NCBI GenBank assembly: GCA_014383605.1
Contig: JACNHM010000476.1
Span: 2,466-20,248, forward strand
DNA length: 17,783 bases
Origin: Chloroflexota bacterium
GTDB lineage: Bacteria > Chloroflexota > Anaerolineae > UBA3071
Direction of reading: 5' to 3'
Part shown: positions 12,584-17,783 of the stretch, one piece after another
How positions within the stretch are numbered: position 1 is the stretch's first letter
How the letters are laid out: the number at the start of each line of letters is the position of its first letter
The notes under the pieces: model-generated
What the model saw: only the letters and a program-made list of their open reading frames with translations
What the model was told of the DNA's origin: nothing
Databases searched by the model: none
Program-made: the position numbers and the translations under genes

Positions 12584-14322
12584 TCCCAGACGCTGTCCAG
12601 TGCCTCATCGGGCACGTCCCAGACGTGGTTGTGGGGAGGCAGCTTCTCGTACTTCATGAACTCTGGCACCCGGTCGTGAATCCTGGTGAAGCCGGCCGCC
12701 TCGTTGAAGGCACGCTCCTTCTTGAGGATCTCCTTGCCGATGCGGGTCACGTCATCTGCCGTCCAGTTGGTCCCCAGTAACCCGGCACAACTCTCTATCA
12801 TCCCTTCAAACCCCTCGGCGATGTCCAGGATGGCGAAAGCGATGAACAGGCAGTAGCCCGTGGCGTCAATGAAGGCAGTGGCGATCTGGTAGTTCCGCGA
12901 CCACTCCGCCTTTCCCTCAGGGGTCAACGGATCGGCCTTGCCGCCCACGGAGAGGATCTCCGGACAGATGGTGTAGCCAGAGGTGTGGTCGGCGCCCATG
13001 GTGGAGGTGGCGTAGGTGACGCCGATGCCCTTGATTGACCGCGGGGAATAGGCGGGCATGTTCTGGCCCTTGACCCCCGGCACGCGGACGACCCCAAAGG
13101 CCCGGCCGGTGAAGGCGGCCCCGTTTCCCAGGATGCGGCCCAGCGGCGTGCCCTTGCCGATCTCGTGCATCAGCTCGAGGGCCTTCTGCCCGTCGCCGAA
13201 CTCGGCCAGGCCGCCTTCCATGGCCACGGCGATGGTGCCGCCAGACTCGATGGTGTCCAGGCCGTAGTTGTTGCACAGCCAAATCAGATCGCCGGTCACG
13301 TCCAGGTCATCAATGCCGCAGTTGGCCCCGAAGGCCCAGATGGACTCGTACTCCTGGCAGGAGACGTGCTCGGTGCCGTCGGGCTTGTGCCAGACGTTGG
13401 AGCACTGGATGATGCAACCGGGGCTGCAGGGGTGGTTGTAGAGCTCCTTGCCCAGGCGCTCCTTGTTGCCCTCGAAAATCGCCTCGCCGGCGATCTTGGC
13501 CGCACCCTCGAAGTAGCCGCTGGAGAAGTTACGAGTGGGCAACCCCCCGGCCTCGTTCATGATGTTGATCAACACCGCCGTGCCGTAGGTGTTAAGGGCT
13601 CCCTTGGGCTTGGTGATGGCGTGGCTGCGCAGGGCCTCGGTCAACTTTTTGCAGCCGGCGTTGAAGAGCTCCTTGTCGGCGATGTCCACACCAGGGCCGC
13701 CCGCAGCGTCGGCGACGATAAATTTCAGGCCCTTGCTGCCCAGCACCGCCCCCATGCCCCCGCGGCCCGAGTAACGGCTGGGACGACCGTCAATGTCGTT
13801 GTAGCACACTCCCGCCATGGCCATCTGGTATTCGCCAGCGACGCCGATGCCCATGATGTCCGCCTTCTTGCCGAAGCGATCGAAGAGCTGGGGGTAGACC
13901 TCGTAGAGGCCCTTGCCCACGTACTCGTCGGCGGGGAGAAGCTTGGCCTCATCCTTGGTGAGGTGCAGGAGCCAGAACTTGCCCTTCTCCTGCGGCTGGC
14001 CTTCGACGATGATGGCCTTGAGGCCCAGGCGGGCCGCGCTTTGGGACCAACCAGTCCCGGCGTTGGTCTCCTTGATGGTGCCGGTGAGCGGCGATTTGCC
14101 GCCTAAGGAGACGCGGGCGCTGGTGGGGGCGTTGGTGCCGCTGACGATACCTGGAGCCAGAACGACCTTGTTGTTGGGCCCCAGGGGGTGGCAGGTGGGC
14201 TCCACCTCATCGGCCACGATGGACGAGGTGAGCCAGCGCCCACCCATCAGCTTGTACTTCTCCGGCACGTCTTCGTACGCGGCCGTCAGATCAGTCATAT
14301 TGACTCGTAGGATCTTGCTCAT
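12577..14322 (-). CDS. aor: Aldehyde:ferredoxin oxidoreductase (tungsten/molybdenum bis-pterin enzyme)
   Basis: This 581-residue protein is a full-length member of the AOR family (about 600 residues), which oxidises aldehydes to carboxylic acids, or the reverse, with ferredoxin, using a tungsten (sometimes molybdenum) bis-pyranopterin and one 4Fe-4S cluster. Recognisable parts are GGRW (27-30), the N-terminal pterin-domain stretch around 56-95, YSGRGGMGAVLGSKGLK (184-200), the cluster cysteines Cys299, Cys303, Cys307 and Cys491 (HPCSPGCIIQC and GYC), and GADHTSGYTICPE. The first three cysteines are spaced CX3CX3C rather than the CX2CX3C of the archaeal enzyme. The ATG at 14322 has GGAGGTG upstream. 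A Moco-family riboswitch with a terminator lies in its leader, and two MoaD-like genes follow. Aldehyde specificity is unknown; the neighbouring 2-oxoacid oxidoreductase uses the same carrier. Confidence 0.95.
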   Translation of the reverse strand: MSKILRVNMTDLTAAYEDVPEKYKLMGGRWLTSSIVADEVEPTCHPLGPNNKVVLAPGIVSGTNAPTSARVSLGGKSPLTGTIKETNAGTGWSQSAARLGLKAIIVEGQPQEKGKFWLLHLTKDEAKLLPADEYVGKGLYEVYPQLFDRFGKKADIMGIGVAGEYQMAMAGVCYNDIDGRPSRYSGRGGMGAVLGSKGLKFIVADAAGGPGVDIADKELFNAGCKKLTEALRSHAITKPKGALNTYGTAVLINIMNEAGGLPTRNFSSGYFEGAAKIAGEAIFEGNKERLGKELYNHPCSPGCIIQCSNVWHKPDGTEHVSCQEYESIWAFGANCGIDDLDVTGDLIWLCNNYGLDTIESGGTIAVAMEGGLAEFGDGQKALELMHEIGKGTPLGRILGNGAAFTGRAFGVVRVPGVKGQNMPAYSPRSIKGIGVTYATSTMGADHTSGYTICPEILSVGGKADPLTPEGKAEWSRNYQIATAFIDATGYCLFIAFAILDIAEGFEGMIESCAGLLGTNWTADDVTRIGKEILKKERAFNEAAGFTRIHDRVPEFMKYEKLPPHNHVWDVPDEALDSVWEF

Positions 14323-14420
14323 CTTTGAACACCTCCATAAGCATTAAGATTTTTATAGAGACATTTGCGACTTGCCAACGATTATCACGACTCCACATCA
14401 CCTCCTCTCCGTCCTCAACC

Positions 14421-14469
14421 AAAAAGGAGAGCCATGATCTGGCCTTGTACCAGATGAGGGATCTCCTTT
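14421..14469 (-). terminator. Intrinsic terminator of the riboswitch expression platform
   Basis: On the minus strand AAAGGAGA pairs with TCTCCTTT, with further pairs inward (CC/GG and ATCTGG/CCAGAT) and a 7-base loop, ending in a run of five T. The left arm includes the GGAGA that also forms the riboswitch P1 stem (14462-14466). Aptamer and terminator are therefore mutually exclusive, as expected for a transcription-attenuating riboswitch. The remaining leader down to 14323 shows only the ribosome-binding site. Confidence 0.75.
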
Positions 14470-14560
14470 CCACGCTGGGAGGCACAGCCGTTTCCCGCTG
14501 TACCCTATCGGCTATGGCGCATAGGTCTTCCCGTAGCAGCCATAGCTCGGAGACAGAACC
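14462..14560 (-). ncRNA. Moco-family (molybdenum/tungsten cofactor) riboswitch
   Basis: Read on the minus strand, this leader shows the conserved blocks of the Moco RNA motif in order: TCTCCGAGC, GGGAAGACC, GGGTACA, GGGAAAC, TGTGCCTCCC and GAAAGGAGA. P1 is TCTCC (14549-14553) with GGAGA (14462-14466). Another helix is a perfect GCTATGGC/GCCATAGC (14539-14546 with 14511-14518), and a third is ACAGC/GCTGT closed by a GAAA-type loop. The published class (Regulski and colleagues, 2008, from memory) precedes genes for molybdenum- and tungsten-cofactor synthesis or use. Here it precedes an aldehyde oxidoreductase needing that cofactor. Which form, Mo or W, it prefers cannot be told by eye. Confidence 0.88.
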
Positions 14561-14612
14561 TTATGATGGTGTCACAGAACAGCTTGCGGACAAAAGGAGT
14601 TGCCGTAAGCAA

Positions 14613-14641
14613 ATTATACATCCATCCCCGCTAATATGCAA
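14613..14641 (-). promoter_or_regulatory. Promoter for the riboswitch-aldehyde oxidoreductase transcript
   Basis: On the minus strand TTGCAT, 17 bases, then a perfect TATAAT. The start point would fall about 50 bases ahead of the riboswitch P1 strand, giving a leader of roughly 285 bases before the oxidoreductase ATG. It lies just downstream of the palindromic element at 14653-14813. Confidence 0.7.
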
Positions 14642-14652
14642 GCCAGCTACGT

Positions 14653-14813
14653 AGGGCTATTCAGTTCTCCACCTGCAAGCGAGCGAACGCTGGTTGAGTA
14701 GTCGAAGACGTATCGAAACCAAGTGAGCGGGATTGTCCACGTGCTGCGCTTGGCCTCGATACGTCGCTTCCCTCCTACTCGGCCGGCGCTTTTCCGGAAA
14801 ACTGAATAGCCCT
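14653..14813. mobile_element. 161-bp palindromic MITE-like element
   Basis: The ends agggctattcagttctcc and (reverse complement) agggctattcagttttcc are an 18-bp terminal inverted repeat with one mismatch. The interior is also a loose palindrome: gagtag...gacgtatcga on the left is mirrored by tcgatacgtc...ctactc on the right. No protein is encoded and no target duplication is visible. It overlaps the 3' end of the frameshifted gene at 14775-15037. Confidence 0.6.
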
Positions 14814-15037
14814 GTCTTTCTGAGAGGTACAGAAGGCCGCATACTCCCGCAGCAACGCCGACTCGTATTGCTCCTCCATGAAGGGGCCACGTAGTTGCGC
14901 ATCTTCACCATGGACAGCAGTTCCTCGGCAACCTCGCCCTCTGGTTTGCGTCCCATAACGTAGAGTTGCTCGAAGATCTGCTTCAAGCCCACGATGCCGA
15001 CGGAGATGCCCCTCTCGTCAAGAGGCACTGAGGTCAC
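14775..15037 (-). pseudogene. Frameshifted small gene related to the N-terminus of the adjacent ferredoxin-like protein
   Basis: From a GTG at 15037, with GGAG eight bases upstream, the frame reads VTSVPLDERGISVGIVGLKQ and continues through IFEQLYVMGRKPEGEVAEELLSMVKMRNYVAP. It then breaks at about 14877-14886, in an AAGGGG/CCCCTT run. The next frame continues MEEQYESALLREYAAFC to a TAG at 14775. The two pieces together match the first 75 residues of the protein at 15079-15606 (GLDELFDELYEQGRRPDEAD, NYIPQ, ALLREY), so this is a diverged relative with one frameshift, or a sequencing error. The last codons lie inside the palindromic element at 14653-14813. No function is known for the domain. 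If intact it would be about 85 residues. Confidence 0.7.
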
Positions 15038-15078
15038 TTCGGCATCTCCACTGCAGCAACTGCCTATCCTCGTCCTCA

Positions 15079-15606
15079 TCATCGGCTTCCTCTACTTGGC
15101 CGGAAGGCGCTCAGGATAGTGCGCGGCGGGAAAGTGATGGCCTTGGGCTTGCAGATGGTAGCACATGAACTGCACCCCACCACGCACTTGAACGGTTCCA
15201 CCACCTCGACCTTACCATCGGTGGTGGGGACTAGAACGCCGCACTTGCATAACTGGAGACACACGCCGCACCCGTCGCACAGTTCCGCCGCTATCATGGG
15301 GTACCAGGGAATGTGCTCACGCGGGTGGCCGCGCCATGTGCCGTAGTTGACCGGCGACGGCTTGCCGCCACCCGCCCGCTGGTCAGCGTATTTGCGGTAC
15401 TCGCGCAGCAATGCCTGGGCAAAGTCCTCAATCGCCGCTTGTGGAATGTAGTTATGTGCCTGGGCGCGCTTGACCAACTCCGGCCCCAGGTCCGCTTCGT
15501 CCGGTCTGCGTCCCTGCTCGTACAACTCGTCGAACAACTCGTCCAGCCCGTGCATCCCGGCCGGCAACCGTCTCACCAGGATCTGACGGTAGCTCAGTTT
15601 CGCCAT
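15079..15606 (-). CDS. Dicluster ferredoxin-like protein with unassigned N-terminal helical domain
   Basis: This 175-residue protein has two parts. Residues 1 to about 80 are a helical domain I do not recognise (MHGLDELFDELYEQGRRPDE, then NYIPQAAIEDFAQALLREYRKY); a related copy is encoded by the broken gene just downstream. Residues about 85-175 are ferredoxin-like with two cysteine groups, CDGCGVCLQLCKCG and CVVGCSSCATICKPKAI, suited to two 4Fe-4S clusters. The start at ATG 15606 is supported by GAGGCAGGT upstream; an upstream in-frame ATG at 15648 has no such site. The neighbours are a small unknown protein, a broken Fe-S gene and an arsenite exporter, so it may belong to an arsenic- or sulfur-linked redox unit; this is inference from position. 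Confidence 0.82.
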   Translation of the reverse strand: MAKLSYRQILVRRLPAGMHGLDELFDELYEQGRRPDEADLGPELVKRAQAHNYIPQAAIEDFAQALLREYRKYADQRAGGGKPSPVNYGTWRGHPREHIPWYPMIAAELCDGCGVCLQLCKCGVLVPTTDGKVEVVEPFKCVVGCSSCATICKPKAITFPPRTILSAFRPSRGSR

Positions 15607-15658
15607 ACCTGCCTCATTTGCGTGATCTTCCCACCGGGAAGATGGCATCCTCCGCTCA

Positions 15659-15922
15659 TCAGTCGCCTTCGAAGTAGTACAGCGAGGGGATTTGTTCCAA
15701 CGCGAACCGCAACGCCGGTTTGACCCGCTCGTAGGCCCAGACGACCTCCGCGTCCCTCAATGACGGGTTGCCCAGCAGGTGTTTGACCAGCCGGAAGGCA
15801 TTGACGCCGCCTCCCACGTCCTCGCCCCGGCGCAACAACGCGCCGATGGTCTCCTCGACAAAGGCCGGGGTCAACTGGCGTTGAAGCGCCTCAACCTGCT
15901 GTCTCAACTCTTCATATGCCAC
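15659..15922 (-). CDS. Small helical protein of unknown function
   Basis: This protein of 87 residues begins with a helical, coiled-coil-like stretch (YEELRQQVEALQRQL), followed by TPAFVEETIGALLRRGEDVGG and a C-terminal part ending SLYYFEGD. It has no cysteines, membrane segment or motif I recognise. GTG at 15922 is the preferred start, because AGGAGG lies eight bases upstream; an in-frame GTG at 15931 sits too close to that site. It ends about 50 bases before the ferredoxin-like gene and probably shares its transcript. Codon use and the good ribosome site make a real gene likely. No function is proposed. Confidence 0.75.
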   Translation of the reverse strand: MAYEELRQQVEALQRQLTPAFVEETIGALLRRGEDVGGGVNAFRLVKHLLGNPSLRDAEVVWAYERVKPALRFALEQIPSLYYFEGD

Positions 15923-15950
15923 AGCGCTCACCTCCTTGCACCGTCAGAGA

Positions 15951-16067
15951 TTTCTCGGAAAGTCATGCGGGAGCGTTTTTGAGGGGTAGTAGGCCAATCG
16001 TATTGGCCGTCTTGGGCCGAAAAACGCCCAACATGGTTGGGCTTCTACCCTTTTCCGAGAAAGTTGC
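15951..16067. repeat. Palindrome-rich repeat unit, copy 1
   Basis: This unit of about 117 bp starts tttctcggaaa and ends near tttccgagaaagttgc, giving an 11-bp inverted repeat at its edges. Inside are two perfect 7-bp, 3-base-loop hairpins, ggccaat/attggcc and gcccaac/gttgggc, within an outer gggtag/ctaccc pairing. A second copy lies at 16319-16424. No protein is encoded. It resembles REP/MITE-type elements. Confidence 0.8.
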
Positions 16068-16069
16068 TT

Positions 16070-16318
16070 CTCGATAAGGGCATGGTTCAGAATCCCGGGA
16101 AGTTAGATTAACACTTTGTTTTACGGTGCAGAAGTTGAAACCCAATATCTCTCAGGAATTCAAGGGGCAAGTGCTTCATTTGGCGCAAAACGAGCTCAAA
16201 AAGGCGTTGAGAGCCCTCTCAATGACCGTTTTCAAGCCATCTGGCCCAGAGAAAATCCGAGTCGTTGGATAGCCCGCGAGAAAAGTGTTAATCTAACTTG
16301 AGCCATGCCCTCGATAAG
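16070..16318. mobile_element. 231-bp MITE-like insertion with 9-bp target duplication
   Basis: An element at 16079-16309 is flanked by direct copies of ctcgataag (16070-16078 and 16310-16318). Its ends are ggcatggttca and tgagccatgcc, inverted with one mismatch. Further in is a perfect 18-bp inverted repeat, aagttagattaacacttt (16100-16117) with aaagtgttaatctaactt (16282-16299); the left arm carries ten extra bases. The interior has no transposase-length frame. The layout is that of a non-autonomous transposon. The stretch from 15932 to 16401 holds this element and the two repeat copies and no gene. Confidence 0.78.
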
Positions 16319-16424
16319 TGATGCGGGCCCCTTTTTTGAGGGGTAGTAGGCCAATCGTATTGGCCGTCTGGGGCCGAAAAACGCCCCACTCGGTTGGGCT
16401 TCTACCCTTTTCCGAGAAAGTTGC
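16319..16424. repeat. Palindrome-rich repeat unit, copy 2
   Basis: This is the second copy of the unit at 15951-16067, sharing atgcggg at its left and the run from gaggggtagtaggcc through ttttccgagaaagttgc, with a few substitutions. Its first bases (ttctcgataag) lie at 16068-16078 on the far side of the inserted element, so the two copies were originally head to tail. Its right edge overlaps the last codons of the broken Fe-S gene. Confidence 0.78.
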
Positions 16425-16831
16425 GCCACTCCCGCCGGCCGATGGCGGGCATGTCCGCCGGAAGCAGTTCGGCCAGCCGCGCCCAGTGCCCTGCGTACTG
16501 GGGCTCGCGCAGCTCCGGGCAATCCTCCAGCGCCACCTGCCCCATCACCAGTTTGCAGGCGAAGGTGTAGCAGGTTGGCTGCTCGCAGGCCCGGCAGTTG
16601 GTCTGCGGCAGCAGTTTGTAGACCTCTAGCGGCCCCGGTCTCCGGTGCATCTCGTAGTCCGGCTCAATCTCCTCTCACCGCGCCCAGGTTCGATTCACCA
16701 GGTTCACCAACTCCCGTGCCACCTTCTGCGCTTGCGCCCGGTCCTCAAGATAGCCGCAAGGCAGGACTGTGGCTCAGGACGCCGATGCTCGTCTCCAACG
16801 TGGCCAGAAGTTTGCCCTTTTCTCGATCACA
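16402..16831 (-). pseudogene. Broken Fe-S domain protein gene (PF04060-like C-terminus)
   Basis: The 3' part from the ATG at 16650 reads RPGPLEVYKLLPQTNCRACE, continuing into PTCYTFACKLVMGQVALEDC, a four-cysteine Fe-S domain like that in corrinoid/Fe-S proteins. The same frame continues upstream through an in-frame TGA (16675-16677), with EEIEPDYE after it and YLEDRAQAQKVARELVNLVN and then RTWAR before it. Further upstream the reading shifts frame near 16760-16775 (GKLLATLETSIGVLSHSPALR). The pieces look like one gene of about 140 residues broken by at least one nonsense and one frameshift change. I recall WARREEIEPDYE-like joins in intact relatives, which I cannot verify here. The last codons lie in repeat copy 2. 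A short 82-residue product from 16650 remains possible, though no ribosome site is apparent. Confidence 0.65.
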
Positions 16832-16872
16832 CTATCCACTCGGGGCCATTGTTTGAGCCCCTCTCGTTTTGT

Positions 16873-17783
16873 TCAGTCACTTCTCACCTCTGTCTCTGCT
16901 CTCACGGACCGCCGAATCGGCAAGCCCTTCCCATCCCAGAAGCCCCTTTTGCTCAATGCCTTTCCTAAGAAAACCAGGCCTAGCATGACCGGCACTTCCC
17001 AAAACAGGCCCATCGTGGTCCCCAACGCTGCATACGAACCCACGCCATACATGGCTACCGCAGTCGCAATGGCGATTTCAAAATGGCTCGACGATCCGAT
17101 GATGACCGTGGTAACGGCTTCTCTGTACTCTAATCCAAAGGTTTTGGTGATCAGGAGATTGAATCCGACCACAATGACAAAACCGAGCAATAGAGGGACC
17201 GAGACCAACAACAACTGATCAAAGTGATCAATCAAAACCTGTCCGTTTAGCGAGAAGAGCACAATGAGCGTCATCAGAAGAGCCCCAATGGCGATCTTTC
17301 CGACTATGGGGCGATACGTATTCTCGAACCAGGTTTCTCCTCTGGCGCTAATCAGGATCCTCTTACTGATGATTCCGAGAAACAATGGAATCCCGATAAA
17401 GACAAAGGTGGAAACAGCCATAAGCACCCGGTCTATGGGGATGTTCTGAATACCTGTCAGTAGCGAAACAATCGGAACGTAAAGCACCATGATGGTGACA
17501 GTGTTCAGGCTCGTGTTGATCACGTTTTGCTCCTGGTTTCCTTCGGCTAGCTTGCCCCAGACGAGGACCATCGCGGTACATGGACTCGAGCCCAGCAAGA
17601 TCACGGCCACAATAAGCTGCTCGTTACCCCTCAAGAACAGATACGCTAGCCCTGCCGCTACTAAGGGCGCGACCACCCAGTTTGAAAACAGGCTCAGTAT
17701 GATCGGCTTGGGATTGTTCTTCAGCTTCTTCAGTTCGGATACTTGCAGATTCAGCATGGCCGGATACATCATCAGAAACAAAC
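16873..17783 (-). CDS. acr3: ACR3-family arsenite exporter, partial (N-terminus outside window)
   Basis: About 303 residues of a polytopic membrane protein are visible; the frame is open at the window end, so roughly the first 45-50 residues are missing, judged against the usual length of about 350. Family marks are GLAYLFLRGNEQ, SSPCTAMVLVW with the conserved cysteine of the translocation path, SSSHFEIAIATAVAMYG, and WEVPVMLGLV with the conserved glutamate. Several hydrophobic helices are evident. ACR3 proteins pump arsenite (some also antimonite) out of the cell using the proton gradient. Base composition is visibly lower in G+C than the genes to the left, and codons are more A/T-ended, suggesting transfer. 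It ends about 40 bases before the broken Fe-S gene, so the pair may once have been one operon. Confidence 0.92.
   Translation of the reverse strand, partial: LFLMMYPAMLNLQVSELKKLKNNPKPIILSLFSNWVVAPLVAAGLAYLFLRGNEQLIVAVILLGSSPCTAMVLVWGKLAEGNQEQNVINTSLNTVTIMVLYVPIVSLLTGIQNIPIDRVLMAVSTFVFIGIPLFLGIISKRILISARGETWFENTYRPIVGKIAIGALLMTLIVLFSLNGQVLIDHFDQLLLVSVPLLLGFVIVVGFNLLITKTFGLEYREAVTTVIIGSSSHFEIAIATAVAMYGVGSYAALGTTMGLFWEVPVMLGLVFLGKALSKRGFWDGKGLPIRRSVRAETEVRSD

Noticed and set aside
14352..14378. Second promoter close to aor (TTGGCA, 15 bases, TATAAA on the minus strand)
   Set aside because: The 15-base spacer is poor and it lies downstream of the riboswitch and terminator, so it would bypass the control; the promoter at 14613-14641 fits far better. 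It cannot be fully excluded.
16116..16301. Short plus-strand open frame inside the 231-bp element as a transposase remnant
   Set aside because: It is about 61 residues, overlaps both inverted repeats and shows no transposase motif; the element looks non-coding.
15951..16424. CRISPR array
   Set aside because: There are only two copies of a unit over 100 bp with internal hairpins, no regular short repeats with unique spacers, and no cas genes.
16675..16677. Selenocysteine or other recoding at the in-frame TGA
   Set aside because: No cysteine or selenocysteine is expected at this position, no hairpin suited to recoding follows, and another frameshift lies upstream, so decay or error is simpler.

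Overview
The window looks like a G+C-rich (about 60-65% by eye) chromosomal segment of an anaerobic bacterium. Ferredoxin-dependent enzymes, an aldehyde:ferredoxin oxidoreductase, rubrerythrin-type proteins and short palindromic repeats in most intergenic gaps suggest an anaerobic Chloroflexota, Anaerolineae-like. That assignment is an inference; no rRNA or other marker gene is present. Every gene I can support is on the minus strand, so transcription runs from high to low coordinates. The long plus-strand open frames are shadows.

Region 1 (7832 down to 21): a redox and oxidative-stress gene run. A promoter with perfect sigma-70 consensus boxes precedes an Rrf2-type, probably Fe-S-sensing, regulator. 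Then come an NrdH/glutaredoxin-like protein, a ferredoxin-thioredoxin-reductase catalytic subunit fused to a rubredoxin, a small rubredoxin-like protein, a tandem two-domain ferritin-like (rubrerythrin) protein, a GNAT acetyltransferase fused to a sulfite-oxidase-type molybdopterin domain, a second ferritin-like protein, both subunits of a 2-oxoacid:ferredoxin oxidoreductase and a small four-helix membrane protein. A plausible logic is that oxoacid oxidation reduces ferredoxin, ferredoxin feeds the disulfide reductase/redoxin and rubredoxins, and these feed the diiron proteins.

Region 2 (11721 down to 7854): an ArsR-type regulator, a two-cluster ferredoxin and a 1024-residue FAD/4Fe-4S/CCG-domain oxidoreductase ending in an unusual methionine/proline-rich tail.

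Region 3 (14641 down to 11829): a tungsto/molybdo-enzyme unit. A promoter leads into a Moco-family riboswitch with a visible intrinsic terminator that competes for the same P1 strand. The aldehyde:ferredoxin oxidoreductase follows, then two MoaD/ThiS-like proteins, only one with the C-terminal Gly-Gly, and a terminator-like hairpin.

Region 4 (17783 down to 14653): a decaying accessory segment with lower G+C at its upstream end. It holds a partial ACR3 arsenite exporter, a broken Fe-S gene, a small unknown protein, a dicluster ferredoxin-like protein with an unassigned N-terminal domain, and a frameshifted gene carrying a relative of that domain. Palindromic mobile elements are scattered through it, one apparently inserted with a 9-bp target duplication at the junction of an older tandem repeat.

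The most striking items are the riboswitch/terminator switch ahead of the oxidoreductase, the GNAT-molybdoenzyme fusion, the Met-rich tail and the nested small mobile elements.
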